A DNA stretch of 64,000 nt from Allorhizobium undicola ORS 992 = ATCC 700741. Lineage in GTDB: Bacteria; Pseudomonadota; Alphaproteobacteria; Rhizobiales; Rhizobiaceae. The stretch spans positions 1-64,000 of the forward strand of contig NZ_JHXQ01000004.1 in the NCBI RefSeq assembly GCF_000621665.1, in the 5' to 3' direction. This document shows positions 1 to 8,912 of this stretch, piece after piece; the first letter of the stretch is position 1, and each line of letters opens with the position of its first letter. The position numbers and the translations under genes are program-made. Under the pieces are notes generated by a model. It did no database searches and was not told the DNA's origin. It saw only the letters and a program-made list of their open reading frames with translations.

Positions 1-310
1 CGATCACTGTCTCGAAATTGACAAGAACTCACCTCTCTCACTCCAAAAAGTAAGAGCAGTGTCCTTGCTTCAAAACGTGAAAGGCCTTCTGTCTTCAATG
101 TCAGGGCACAAACCCCAACTCGCAGAAACCGCCGTCCACGTTTCTCTTTCTTCTCTATTCAATTGTCAAATAACAGACACATCAACGTGTCAAAACTCAT
201 CCAAACCAATCCATCCCTAGACCAGTCATACCAACTCGCGTCAGCCGGAAAAACCAGAGACAAACAATCCCGCCGCCAGAAGCGCCGCTGCCGTCGTCTC
301 GTGAAGCGGC
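1..310 (-). other. Probable rRNA operon leader (16S gene off the left edge)
   Basis: Reading leftwards from the promoter at 311-339, this stretch has no convincing gene. It has features of a rhizobial pre-16S leader: a GC-rich discriminator right after the -10 box, and a boxA-like antitermination motif TGCTCTT (minus strand, 58-52). It also has an A/G-rich stretch ending AGAAACGTGGACGGCGG (minus strand, about 155-130), which I recall from rhizobial rRNA spacer and leader regions. The 16S gene itself would begin beyond base 1 and is not visible. This is an inference from promoter, boxA and sequence flavour, not from any rRNA sequence inside the window. Confidence 0.6.
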
Positions 311-339
311 TTATAAGGCCCCAACACGCCAAACGTCAA
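311..339 (-). promoter_or_regulatory. Strong sigma70-type promoter, probably rrn P1
   Basis: On the minus strand a -35 box TTGACG (339-334) and a -10 box TTATAA (316-311) are separated by exactly 17 bp. The -10 is followed by GC-rich sequence (GCCGC), as expected of stringently controlled rRNA promoters. An A/T-rich tract at about 380-420 lies upstream and could act as an UP element. Transcription would run left, out of the window. Confidence 0.65.
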
Positions 340-693
340 CAGGGTTTTTCATTCCCCTGCCATATTTCACTTAAGACGTTGAAATAATATGACATAATAA
401 GCATAAGATTTTTATCCGGGTCGCAAGACCTGCGTTTTGGCCGGCCGTTGGATAGCTTCGCCCTCAGATTTTCATATTGCAGTGGGAGACAGCTGCGCAT
501 CAGGTGCGTGTTACGTCGCTTTGTTTCCCTTCGACAGGTTTTCCTGGGCTCTTCGATTGCGCAGCCATCTGCCCAGGAAACGTGGCATCCATTGCGCTCT
601 GATTGACAGGCCGCAGGGGAAAGGGCAGATGTTTGTGGAGGTCCTTTATGCTCATGAATGATAGGGCATGTTGGATATGATGGACAGGTGAGC
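340..693. other. Intergenic region between rrn promoter and M23 peptidase gene
   Basis: No gene is supported here. It holds the A/T-rich region upstream of the rrn promoter and the 5' region of the M23 gene. A GGAGG at 637-641 is well placed for an ATG at 648, but that frame stops after 10 codons (stop 678-680). It could be a short leader peptide or chance. Confidence 0.4.
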
Positions 694-2637
694 ATGACCT
701 CAGGCAATGATTTGGCACGGACATTGGGAAGCGAACCTCCCTTGCTGGCTGATGGCCGCAATGTGCCTGATCGGCGTGAAATTTCGCTTCGCTGGCTTTG
801 CGGCACCTTCCTGACGGGCATCACCTCATCTGTACTGATGGGCGTGGCGTTGTTTGCCGCAGTGGATGGTCGCCAGCAATTGGCCATTCCTGCCGAGGCA
901 CTGGCGCTCGGCGACCTCAAGATGCAGGATAATGATGGTTCGAAGGTTCAGCGTGGCAATCGTTTGATCCACACCGTCCTTTCCGAAAAGACGGCCGAGC
1001 GCTCGGTCATGGATGTTTCGACGGTTCAGAAAAGCGGTGACAAGGACGTCGTAAGGCGCCAACCCTTCACGCATCTCAAAATGTTGCTGGCAACCAGCCT
1101 TCCTGTGCAGGAAAACTACCCCCCCTTCGATCCGCTCACCATGTTTGCCGATGGCAACAACTCGACACCGGCACGCACAGGCAGCATCTACGGCTCGGAT
1201 GTCGAGTCCGAGGTCAGCCTGAAAACGGTGGCCTATCCCGTGACTGGCGACAGCATGAAGCTTGCGGCGGGCATGACGTTCGACGAGATTGAGGAAAATG
1301 TTCGTTCTAACGGCTCGTTGCTAACCGACGAAAATTCCGAGGTGAGCGGCCTTTATTACATCGACCCACAGCGCTTTGCAGACGAATCTGACGATATCGA
1401 CATTAATTCAGGGCTGGCGGCCCGTGTTGTCGAGCAAAATCTGAGCCTATCGGCGGCAGAGCCGATCACGCCGCGTACAGAGGAATATGCCGATGAGATC
1501 ATTCCCGTACGACGCGACCAGTCGATTGTCGTGACGGTCATGGGAGCGGGATATCCTGAGGAAAAAGCCAAGGCGATTTCTACCGGATTGGGGCCGAAAT
1601 TGCACTCCGACGACTTGCAGCAGGGTGATGTGCTGCGGATCGGCATCATCCAGCGTGGAGATGAAGTCCGTGTCGTGCGCTTCAGTGTCTACCGGAAATC
1701 ACAGCATCTCGTGACCATGGCTGTCGATGATACGGGACATCTCGTTGAAGGAGCCCAGCCACCCATGCTGGATGCCATTGCTACCGCCTTTGACGAAGGC
1801 AGTGGTGCCATTATGGCCGGACGCGACCTCCCGCGCATCTATGATGGTATCTATCGAGCAGCGCTGGCCTATGGCATGGGGCGGGACCTGACGGCGCAGA
1901 TCATTCGGATGCTGGCAAGCAGCGTCGATCTCCAGGCGCCGCTCAAGCCGACCGATAAGCTTGAAGCATTTTACTCCGCAGCCGACGAGAGCGGCAAGGC
2001 TGCGCCGGATTCCGAATTGCTTTTCGTGAAGGCCAGATTTGGCGATACGAATGTTACCCTGTATCGCTTTCAGGACCCCGGCGACAATTCCGTGGACTAT
2101 TTCGATGAAAACGGGCGGAGCGCCAAGCAATTCCTGCTGCGCAATCCTGTACCAAACGGCGTGTTCCGCTCCGGTTTCGGAATGCGGCGGCACCCGCTAC
2201 TTGGCTATTCACGGATGCATACCGGGGTGGATTGGGGAGCGCCATCCGGCACGCCGATCATCGCGGCGGGCAATGGCGTGGTGGAAAAGGCCGGTTGGGA
2301 CTCAGGCGGCTATGGCAATCAAACCATCGTGCGCCATCCCAATGGCTATGAAAGCTCGTATAACCATCAAAGCGCGATTGCCAAGGGCATTACTCCCGGC
2401 ACGCGGGTCCATCAGGGTCAGATCATCGGCTGGGTTGGCACGACAGGTGAATCCACCGGTCCCCACCTGCACTACGAAATCATCGTCAACGGCACCAAGG
2501 TGGACCCCATGAAGGTGCGTCTGCCAGACGGGAAATCGCTGGACGGACAATTGCTCAGCCAGTTCCAGAAGGAACGCAAGCGAATCGACGAATTGCTGGC
2601 CACATCCGACAAGAACAGGCAGGTCGCTTCAAACTGA
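694..2637 (+). CDS. M23 family metallopeptidase, membrane-anchored
   Basis: Predicted zinc endopeptidase that would cut peptide cross-links in peptidoglycan from the periplasmic side. With the start at 694 the protein has 647 residues. One membrane segment (about 35-57) follows a cytoplasmic tail. A middle region has a short opacity/LysM-like stretch near residues 285-320. The C-terminal M23 domain (about 485-610) carries HTGVD (509-513) and HLHYE (591-595), which supply zinc ligands. An in-frame ATG at 658 would add 12 residues, but 694 has AGGTG just upstream and the family-like sequence begins there. Sinorhizobium RgsM is an M23 protein needed for polar growth; orthology is plausible but unverified. 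It converges on clpB. Confidence 0.88.
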   Translation: MTSGNDLARTLGSEPPLLADGRNVPDRREISLRWLCGTFLTGITSSVLMGVALFAAVDGRQQLAIPAEALALGDLKMQDNDGSKVQRGNRLIHTVLSEKTAERSVMDVSTVQKSGDKDVVRRQPFTHLKMLLATSLPVQENYPPFDPLTMFADGNNSTPARTGSIYGSDVESEVSLKTVAYPVTGDSMKLAAGMTFDEIEENVRSNGSLLTDENSEVSGLYYIDPQRFADESDDIDINSGLAARVVEQNLSLSAAEPITPRTEEYADEIIPVRRDQSIVVTVMGAGYPEEKAKAISTGLGPKLHSDDLQQGDVLRIGIIQRGDEVRVVRFSVYRKSQHLVTMAVDDTGHLVEGAQPPMLDAIATAFDEGSGAIMAGRDLPRIYDGIYRAALAYGMGRDLTAQIIRMLASSVDLQAPLKPTDKLEAFYSAADESGKAAPDSELLFVKARFGDTNVTLYRFQDPGDNSVDYFDENGRSAKQFLLRNPVPNGVFRSGFGMRRHPLLGYSRMHTGVDWGAPSGTPIIAAGNGVVEKAGWDSGGYGNQTIVRHPNGYESSYNHQSAIAKGITPGTRVHQGQIIGWVGTTGESTGPHLHYEIIVNGTKVDPMKVRLPDGKSLDGQLLSQFQKERKRIDELLATSDKNRQVASN

Positions 2638-2648
2638 TGAGGAAAAGA

Positions 2649-2681
2649 GTGGGCCATACAGCAGGCCCACCCTCGGCTTTT
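2649..2681. terminator. Bidirectional intrinsic terminator between M23 gene and clpB
   Basis: GTGGGCC (2649-2655) pairs with GGCCCAC (2664-2670) around an 8-base loop. The plus direction runs into CTCGGCTTTTG and the minus direction into TCTTTTCC, so it can serve both convergent genes. The U tracts are short, so strength is uncertain. Confidence 0.5.
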
Positions 2682-2721
2682 GTCACATGGTCAAGCGACG
2701 GCATATTTTGCCATGCGCCTC

Positions 2722-5325
2722 TCAGGCCGCCTGATTCACCACCTTGCGGGGGTTGATCAGCAAGCGGTCGGAGCCAGCCGTCACATTCACGGCCATGCCG
2801 TCGAGAATTGACCCGCCCAGGATTTGCTCGGCCAGCGGATCCTGAAGATATTTCTGAATAACCCGCTTCAACGGCCTCGCTCCATAGACGGGGTCATAGC
2901 CTTTCTCCGCCAGCCACTCGCGGGCGTCTTCCGCCATGTCGATGGTGATCTTGCGTTCGCTCAGCAGCGACAGCAGGCGCTTCATCTGGATATTGACGAT
3001 CGCCCCCATCTCGTTGCGGCGAAGGCGATGGAAGAGGATGATCTCGTCCACACGGTTGAGGAATTCCGGCCGGAACGAGGCCTTCACCACATCCATCACC
3101 TGCTCGCGCACAGCATCCACATCCTGTTCATCGCTCAACGAGGTCAGATATTCGGCACCGAGATTGGAGGTCATGATGATGATGGTGTTCTTGAAGTCCA
3201 CCGTCCTGCCTTGTCCATCGGTCAGCCGTCCATCGTCCAGCACCTGAAGCAGCACGTTGAACACATCGGGATGCGCTTTTTCGATCTCGTCGAACAGCAC
3301 CACCTGATAGGGCTTGCGCCGCACGGATTCCGTCAGGGCGCCTCCTTCTTCATAGCCAACATAGCCGGGAGGCGCACCAATCAGCCGGGCGACGGAGTGC
3401 TTCTCCATATATTCCGACATGTCGAGGCGCACCATGGCGGTTTCGTCGTCGAACAGGAAGCGCGCCAGCGCTTTGGTCAACTCGGTCTTGCCCACGCCGG
3501 TGGGACCGAGGAAAATGAAGGAGCCGATAGGCCGGTTGGGATCCTGTAGCCCGGCCCGCGCACGGCGCACCGCCCGCGAAACGGCCTGCACGGCATCGCC
3601 CTGTCCTACGACGGATTTCGCCAATTCGTCTTCCATGCGCAGCAGTTTTTCGCGCTCGCCCTCCAACATGCGATCCACCGGAATCCCGGTCCAGCGGGAG
3701 ACCACGTGAGCGATATTGTCCGGCGTCACCACTTCCTGCACCATGCTGGCGCCGCCACCGGCATCACGCGCCTCGGCATCGGCCAGCTGTTTTTCGAGAC
3801 CGGGAATGACGCCATAGGCCAGCTCGCCAGCCCGCTGAAATTCGCCCTTTCGCTGGGCAATCGCCAGCTCGTTGCGCGCCTCATCCAGCTGACGCTTGAG
3901 ATCGGCGGCAAGGCCAAGCTTCTGCTTTTCCGCCTGCCAGCGGGCAGTCAGTGCATCGGCCTGTTCTTCAAGCGAGGTCAGCTCGTTTTCCAGCCTTTGC
4001 AGACGGTCGGCCGAGGAGGCGTCCGTCTCTTTTTTGAGGGCCTCCCGCTCGATTTTAAGCTGAATGATACGCCGGTCCAGCTCGTCCAGCTCCTCGGGCT
4101 TGGAATCCACCTGCATACGCAGCCGCGATGCAGCTTCATCCATAAGGTCGATGGCCTTGTCGGGCAGGAAGCGATCGGTGATATAGCGGTTGGAAAGGGT
4201 CGCGGCCGCCACGATGGCGGAATCCGAAATCCTTACCTTGTGGTGCTGCTCGTATTTTTCCTTGAGCCCGCGCAAAATGGAGATCGTGTCCTCCACTGTA
4301 GGCTCGTCCACCATGACCGGCTGGAAGCGGCGGGCCAGGGCCGGATCCTTCTCGACATGCTTGCGGTATTCATCAAGCGTGGTGGCCCCCACGCAATGCA
4401 GCTCGCCACGCGCCAGCGCAGGTTTCAAAAGGTTGGAGGCATCCATCGCCCCGTCGCTCTTGCCGGCACCGACAAGCGTGTGCATCTCATCGATGAACAG
4501 TACGACCTCGCCATTTTCCGCCTGGATTTCATTGAGAACTGCCTTCAGCCGCTCTTCGAATTCACCGCGATATTTGGCACCGGCAATCAGCGCGCCCATG
4601 TCGAGCGCCATCAGCATCTTTTCCTTGAGGCTTTCCGGCACGTCTCCATTGACGATCCGCAGCGCAAGCCCTTCGGCGATTGCCGTCTTGCCCACGCCGG
4701 GCTCGCCGATCAGCACCGGATTGTTCTTTGTGCGGCGGGAAAGAACCTGAATCGTGCGGCGAATTTCATCGTCGCGACCAATAACCGGATCCAACTTGCC
4801 TTCACGCGCTTCGGCCGTCAGGTCGCGGGCATATTTCCTCAGGGCGTCGAAGCCCTGCTCGGCATTCGCCGTGTCGGCGGTGCGTCCCTTGCGAACGTCG
4901 TTGATGACCTGATTGAGCGCCTGCGCCGTCACGCCGCCCTTTTTCAGGCTGGCAGAGGTGGAGGCAGAGGATTCGACCGCCAGCGCCAGCAACAGCCGCT
5001 CGACGGTGACGAAACTGTCGCCTGCCTTTTTCGCAGCTTCCTCGGCGGTAGAAAACACCTTGGCAAGCGGCTGGGAAAGGTAGACCTGCCCGTTTCCACC
5101 GCTGACCTTTGGCATTTTTGCCAGCGCTGCATCATTGGCCAGCCGCACCTCTTTGGCGTCGCCTCCGGCCCGGCTGATCAGCGAGGACGCCATGCCCTGC
5201 TCATCATCCAGCAGCACTTTCAACACATGTTCCGGCGCAAATTGCTGATGCCCTTCCGACAGGGCATGAGTCTGGGCCGATTGCAGAAAACCGCGCACCC
5301 GCTCGGAATATTTCTCGATATTCAT
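2722..5325 (-). CDS. clpB: ATP-dependent chaperone ClpB (Hsp100 disaggregase)
   Basis: ClpB is a hexameric AAA+ unfoldase that dissolves protein aggregates together with DnaK in the cytoplasm. The 867-residue length is that of the family. The N-terminal Clp repeat domain covers about 1-150. The first AAA module has Walker A GEPGVGKT near residue 206 and the sensor-rich arginine motifs that follow. A charged coiled-coil middle domain covers about 410-530. The second AAA module has GPTGVGKT near residue 606. There is no ClpP-binding tripeptide loop, as expected for a disaggregase. The start has GGAG about 8 bases upstream. I found no clear RpoH-type promoter in the 5' region, although clpB is usually heat-inducible. 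Confidence 0.97.
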   Translation of the reverse strand: MNIEKYSERVRGFLQSAQTHALSEGHQQFAPEHVLKVLLDDEQGMASSLISRAGGDAKEVRLANDAALAKMPKVSGGNGQVYLSQPLAKVFSTAEEAAKKAGDSFVTVERLLLALAVESSASTSASLKKGGVTAQALNQVINDVRKGRTADTANAEQGFDALRKYARDLTAEAREGKLDPVIGRDDEIRRTIQVLSRRTKNNPVLIGEPGVGKTAIAEGLALRIVNGDVPESLKEKMLMALDMGALIAGAKYRGEFEERLKAVLNEIQAENGEVVLFIDEMHTLVGAGKSDGAMDASNLLKPALARGELHCVGATTLDEYRKHVEKDPALARRFQPVMVDEPTVEDTISILRGLKEKYEQHHKVRISDSAIVAAATLSNRYITDRFLPDKAIDLMDEAASRLRMQVDSKPEELDELDRRIIQLKIEREALKKETDASSADRLQRLENELTSLEEQADALTARWQAEKQKLGLAADLKRQLDEARNELAIAQRKGEFQRAGELAYGVIPGLEKQLADAEARDAGGGASMVQEVVTPDNIAHVVSRWTGIPVDRMLEGEREKLLRMEDELAKSVVGQGDAVQAVSRAVRRARAGLQDPNRPIGSFIFLGPTGVGKTELTKALARFLFDDETAMVRLDMSEYMEKHSVARLIGAPPGYVGYEEGGALTESVRRKPYQVVLFDEIEKAHPDVFNVLLQVLDDGRLTDGQGRTVDFKNTIIIMTSNLGAEYLTSLSDEQDVDAVREQVMDVVKASFRPEFLNRVDEIILFHRLRRNEMGAIVNIQMKRLLSLLSERKITIDMAEDAREWLAEKGYDPVYGARPLKRVIQKYLQDPLAEQILGGSILDGMAVNVTAGSDRLLINPRKVVNQAA

Positions 5326-5485
5326 CTTGCTCTCCGTTCCTCCGTCAGGCCCTGACCGGCACCCGACGGCAATTAACGATCAGGCCCCCTGATGGCAGGC
5401 CCGCGATGATCCGCCCCTTTACCCTCCGCAGTGCTTCCCTGTCCGGAAGCATTCGCGCCGTAAGCGCAGCCCGCGAAGAACAGGC

Positions 5486-5590
5486 TAGACCGTTTCATTG
5501 TTTCACGGAAACATTGAACCGCTCTAACTATCTGTTTTTACGCATTTTCAGACGGAAAACCGGCTTCCACTTTTCCTGAAAATGCTCTAG
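5486..5590. repeat. Composite palindromic repeat, copy 1
   Basis: Two adjacent palindromes. The first runs GTTTCATTGTTTCACGGAAA to AACCGCTCTA (5486-5525). The second has arms GCATTTTCAG and CTGAAAATGC around the family core (5542-5586). The same pair occurs in reverse orientation at 30170-30273. Confidence 0.85.
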
Positions 5591-5762
5591 CTCTTGCGGC
5601 GACCGCGGCAGGAAGATGACGTTCATCTCTGATTATAGATATGGGGAAGAGTTTTTGCTGTTTAAAGAGGGGTTTACCCCCGGATGCACAAAAGGGCGAC
5701 CTCCCAGTCTGACATGTTTCCGCCCGCGATATGACAAAGAACAAATCCCCCTTGCCAAGCGA

Positions 5763-5805
5763 CTGAAAAAACAAAACCTCCCGAAGCGAAGGCCTCGGAA
5801 GGTTT
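5763..5805 (-). terminator. Intrinsic terminator of the DUF4167 gene
   Basis: On the minus strand AAACCTTCCGAGG pairs, with two mismatches, with CTTCGGGAGGTTT and is followed directly by TTGTTTTTT. It lies about 33 bp past the stop codon of the DUF4167 gene. Confidence 0.75.
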
Positions 5806-5837
5806 CAAATGTCTGGCTGGCAGGCGCGCTGAAAATC

Positions 5838-6527
5838 CTATTCGGAAGCGGCACTCGCCAGGGCTGGCGCTTCACCACCCTCTGCGGCGGCTCCTTCGCC
5901 ACCTTCGCCACCTTCCGCACCGGCATTGCGACGCGGGCGGCGCGGGCGGCTGGCGGGGCTGCGGCGGCGCTGCTGGCGCTCCTGCTTGGCGCCTGCCTGC
6001 TGCACGCTTTCTTCCGCGGCCATTTCTGCCTCTACCGGCGTTTCGTCGATGACCGGCTGCGGGCCGCTTCCGGCAATTTCCTGCACCGGCTGTGGCTGCG
6101 GCTGCGGCTGCGCCGGGGGCTGACGGTGTTGCTGCTGCGGCTGATGGTGCTGCGGACGTTCTGCCACGGTTTCCATCTCGTCACCGTCCATGTCCATCGT
6201 ATCACGATCACCATAGTCGCGATCGTCGCGGTGAACACGTTCCTGCATCTGCGCCTGGGCAGAGGCGATGATCCGGTTGTAATGCTCGGCATGTTGCAGG
6301 TAGTTTTCGGCCATCACGCGGTCGCCGGCGCTTTGGGCGTCACGGGCAAGCGCCATGTATTTTTCGGCGATATGCTGGGCGGTACCGCGAATCTTCACAT
6401 CCGGGCCGGAGCTGTCATAGGTCCGGGTCAGCGGGTTGGAGCCTTTGCGGTTGAAATTATTGTTTCCACCACCGCCGCCGCCATTGCTACGCCCCCGACT
6501 GCGCTTGTTCTGCTGTCCTGGCCTCAT
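5838..6527 (-). CDS. DUF4167 domain protein, basic and low-complexity
   Basis: This 229-residue protein matches a family conserved in alphaproteobacteria next to prmC/prfA. Residues 1-35 are rich in Gly, Asn and Arg, resembling RNA-binding tails. Residues about 35-95 form the conserved core with GPDVKIRGTAQHI and EKYMALARDA, ending in a helix with HYNRII. The rest is His/Gln/Pro-rich, then Ala/Arg/Glu-rich, with ARPRRPRR-like basic patches. The composition and the location next to translation-termination genes suggest RNA or ribosome association, which is inference only. Upstream is a perfect dyad (6573-6591). The start has AGGTGA about 8 bases upstream. Confidence 0.85.
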   Translation of the reverse strand: MRPGQQNKRSRGRSNGGGGGGNNNFNRKGSNPLTRTYDSSGPDVKIRGTAQHIAEKYMALARDAQSAGDRVMAENYLQHAEHYNRIIASAQAQMQERVHRDDRDYGDRDTMDMDGDEMETVAERPQHHQPQQQHRQPPAQPQPQPQPVQEIAGSGPQPVIDETPVEAEMAAEESVQQAGAKQERQQRRRSPASRPRRPRRNAGAEGGEGGEGAAAEGGEAPALASAASE

Positions 6528-6856
6528 TGATTACTCACCTGTTTGTCTTGCTGATACGAGGGCAACGCTAAAGTTTCGGAATTCCCGAAACGAGATTGAG
6601 CGCGCCACGGGGCATAATGCGCCATCGCAACATATTGCCGCTGGTGACTGTTAAATTATCTGAACCACACGCCGGGGTGAATTCGCTCCGCGAACCTGTC
6701 CAAACAAGAGTCATGTTCGAGGTCGAGCCAGACCCGAACGAATCTTTATTCATTCCCCGCTGTCCGGCGTGTGAGCGCAAACTATCCCGCTTCCTTTGGA
6801 AAACCAAGTGTTTTCTTTGCTACACACAAAATGTCTTTGCACACGCAGCAAACCTC
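6528..6856. other. Intergenic region upstream of the DUF4167 gene
   Basis: About 330 bp between prmC and the DUF4167 gene, both on the minus strand. It holds the DUF4167 5' region with the dyad at 6573-6591. No intrinsic terminator for prmC and no gene is evident. Confidence 0.4.
6573..6591. promoter_or_regulatory. Perfect 7+5+7 dyad upstream of the DUF4167 gene (possible operator)
   Basis: GTTTCGG-AATTC-CCGAAAC is a perfect inverted repeat 46 bp before the DUF4167 start codon. Position and symmetry fit a repressor operator or a 5'-UTR hairpin. No regulator is known to me for it. Confidence 0.35.
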
Positions 6857-7720
6857 TTATTCGAAGTTGAAAATCAGCACGCGGTCATTGCCGCCGTGAT
6901 CGCTTGCAGCCTGTGCAAGCTTGAAGCCCGCTTGGTCAAAAATATCGCTAACCGCTTGTTTTTGATCATATCCGATTTCGAGCGCCACATGGCCATGCGG
7001 CCTCAGAAATCGCCCGGCATTCGATGCGATGGCGCGATAGGCATCAAGGCCGTCCTCTCCGCCATCAAGCGCCGCCATGGGATCGTATAACCTCACTTCC
7101 GGCTCAAGTCCCTCGATCACAGCCTTGCTGATATAGGGTGGGTTTGACACGATCATGTCGAAGCTGCCGTCCACCGCAGTGAACCAGTCGCTCTTCAAAG
7201 TAATCAGCCGATCGGACAAGCCGTTGCTCTCGGCATTCCTTGCCGCTGTCGCCAGCGCCTCGGCGGAAATATCCGTCGCAGTCGCCCGGATGTTTTCGCA
7301 TTCCTTCAATAACGCCAGGGCAATCGCTCCGGTTCCAGTGCCAAGATCGAGAATGCGCACATCCTGCTGCCGGGCGGCGATCGGCCGCAGAAACCCAAGG
7401 GCGCTCTCCACCAGAATTTCCGTATCGGGGCGGGGCTCCAGCGTTGCCGCAGAGAGCGCAAGCGTCAGGCCGTAAAACTCACGCGCTCCCAATATCCTGT
7501 GAACCGGCTCGCGCGCCAGCCGCCGCAATGCCGCAGCCTCGATCCTTGCCCCGTCCTCCTTGCAGACCGGCCGCTCGCCTCCCACCACGAGATCGGTCAT
7601 CGAAAGGCCAAGCAGGCCCATCAGCAGGTGACGGGCATCCATCGCCGGATCGTTGAGCCCCGCTGCGGCAAAGCGGCGCCTGAGATCGGCCAGAACTTCG
7701 GCCAGGCTCACGCCGTTCAT
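6857..7720 (-). CDS. prmC: Peptide chain release factor N5-glutamine methyltransferase PrmC
   Basis: PrmC methylates the glutamine of the GGQ motif in release factors using S-adenosylmethionine, raising termination efficiency. The 287-residue protein has an N-terminal helical domain (about 1-90). The SAM-binding loop is [14 protein letters not shown] (125-138) and the catalytic NPPY motif, which holds the substrate glutamine, is at 193-196. Its start codon overlaps the end of prfA by 4 bp, so the enzyme is translationally coupled to its substrate. The lengths and motifs are complete. Confidence 0.96.
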   Translation of the reverse strand: MNGVSLAEVLADLRRRFAAAGLNDPAMDARHLLMGLLGLSMTDLVVGGERPVCKEDGARIEAAALRRLAREPVHRILGAREFYGLTLALSAATLEPRPDTEILVESALGFLRPIAARQQDVRILDLGTGTGAIALALLKECENIRATATDISAEALATAARNAESNGLSDRLITLKSDWFTAVDGSFDMIVSNPPYISKAVIEGLEPEVRLYDPMAALDGGEDGLDAYRAIASNAGRFLRPHGHVALEIGYDQKQAVSDIFDQAGFKLAQAASDHGGNDRVLIFNFE

Positions 7721-8796
7721 TGGCCCATGCCAAGCTGCGCCAGCTGACCGGCCTGATAATCGGCAATCAGGGCATCCACCACTTCATCGATTTCGCCTTC
7801 CATCATCCGATCCAGCTTGTAGAGCGTCAGGTTGATGCGATGATCGGTCACGCGGCCTTGGGGAAAATTATAGGTACGGATGCGTTCCGAGCGGTCGCCG
7901 GATCCCACCTGGCTCTTGCGATCAGCCGATCGTTCGCTTTCGGCCCGCTGCCGCTCGATGTCGTACAGCCGCGAACGCAGAACCTGCATGGCCTTGGCCC
8001 GGTTCTGGTGCTGCGATTTCTCGGAACTGGTGACGACAAGCCCGGTTGGCAGATGCGTGATGCGAACGGCAGAATCGGTGGTGTTGACATGCTGGCCACC
8101 GGCTCCGGAAGAGCGCATCGTATCGATGCGAATATCTTCCGGACGGATCTCGATATCGATCTCCTCGGCCTCCGGCAGAACGGCCACCGTTGCCGCCGAT
8201 GTGTGGATGCGCCCGCCCGCCTCCGTCTCCGGCACGCGCTGCACGCGATGAACGCCCGATTCGAATTTCAGTTTGGAAAACACCCCGCGCCCGGTAATCG
8301 TGGCGATGATTTCCTTGTAGCCGCCCGCTTCGCCTTCGCTGGCCGAAAGGACTTCCACCTTCCAGCCCTTGCCGCTGGAAAAGCGCTCATACATGCGGAA
8401 AAGATCGCCCGCGAAAAGCGCCGCTTCCGAGCCGCCCGTTCCGGCGCGAATTTCCACGATGGCGCTTTTCTCGTCGGCGGCATCCTTGGGCAGAAGCTGG
8501 ATCTGGATGTCGCCCTCCAGCTTTTCCAGCCGCGCCTCCACCTCCGGCAGTTCCATTTCCGCCAGATCGCGCATGTCGCGGTCGGTCGCCTTGTCGGCCA
8601 GCAAGACCTTGAGGCCTTCAAGCTCCCTTTCTGCCTCCGCATGGTCGCGAATGGCTTTGACCACCGGCTGCAACTCGGAATATTCCGAGGCCAGCTTCAC
8701 ATAGACATCGGCAGCAGGCCCGGCAGACATGCGCGCCTCGATCTCGCCGAAGCGTCGCTCCAGCTCGCGCATTTTCTCAACAGGAAGCTTGGCCAA
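7717..8796 (-). CDS. prfA: Peptide chain release factor 1
   Basis: RF1 reads stop codons UAA and UAG in the ribosomal A site and triggers peptidyl-tRNA hydrolysis. The 359-residue protein has the helical domain 1, the codon-recognising P-x-T motif (PET, 189-191; RF2 would have SPF) and the catalytic GGQ (233-235) in the context [16 protein letters not shown]. Downstream overlap with prmC places the factor and its modifying enzyme in one operon. Upstream, ptsP lies 116 bp away on the same strand. Confidence 0.97.
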   Translation of the reverse strand: MAKLPVEKMRELERRFGEIEARMSAGPAADVYVKLASEYSELQPVVKAIRDHAEAERELEGLKVLLADKATDRDMRDLAEMELPEVEARLEKLEGDIQIQLLPKDAADEKSAIVEIRAGTGGSEAALFAGDLFRMYERFSSGKGWKVEVLSASEGEAGGYKEIIATITGRGVFSKLKFESGVHRVQRVPETEAGGRIHTSAATVAVLPEAEEIDIEIRPEDIRIDTMRSSGAGGQHVNTTDSAVRITHLPTGLVVTSSEKSQHQNRAKAMQVLRSRLYDIERQRAESERSADRKSQVGSGDRSERIRTYNFPQGRVTDHRINLTLYKLDRMMEGEIDEVVDALIADYQAGQLAQLGMGQ

Positions 8797-8912
8797 ATTT
8801 CACTCCATTCATCATCGCAGACTGGAGGCGCAAACTCCAACCTGCAATGCATAAAAACAATAGGTTCGGACATATCCCGCAAACCCGTCTGGCGGACAAG
8901 CTCGAAACAGGA

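Larger units (their letters stand above)
5326..5837. other. Intergenic region between clpB and the DUF4167 gene
   Basis: About 510 bp without a supported gene. It contains the clpB 5' region, a composite palindromic repeat (5486-5590) and the intrinsic terminator of the DUF4167 gene (5763-5805). Short open frames here have no recognisable family or ribosome-binding site. Confidence 0.5.

Noticed and set aside
163..387. 74-codon plus-strand open frame at the left edge
   Set aside because: It runs across the proposed rrn leader and promoter, lacks a ribosome-binding site and matches no family.
3706..5355. Long plus-strand open frame antisense to clpB
   Set aside because: ClpB is unmistakable on the other strand; the frame has no motifs.
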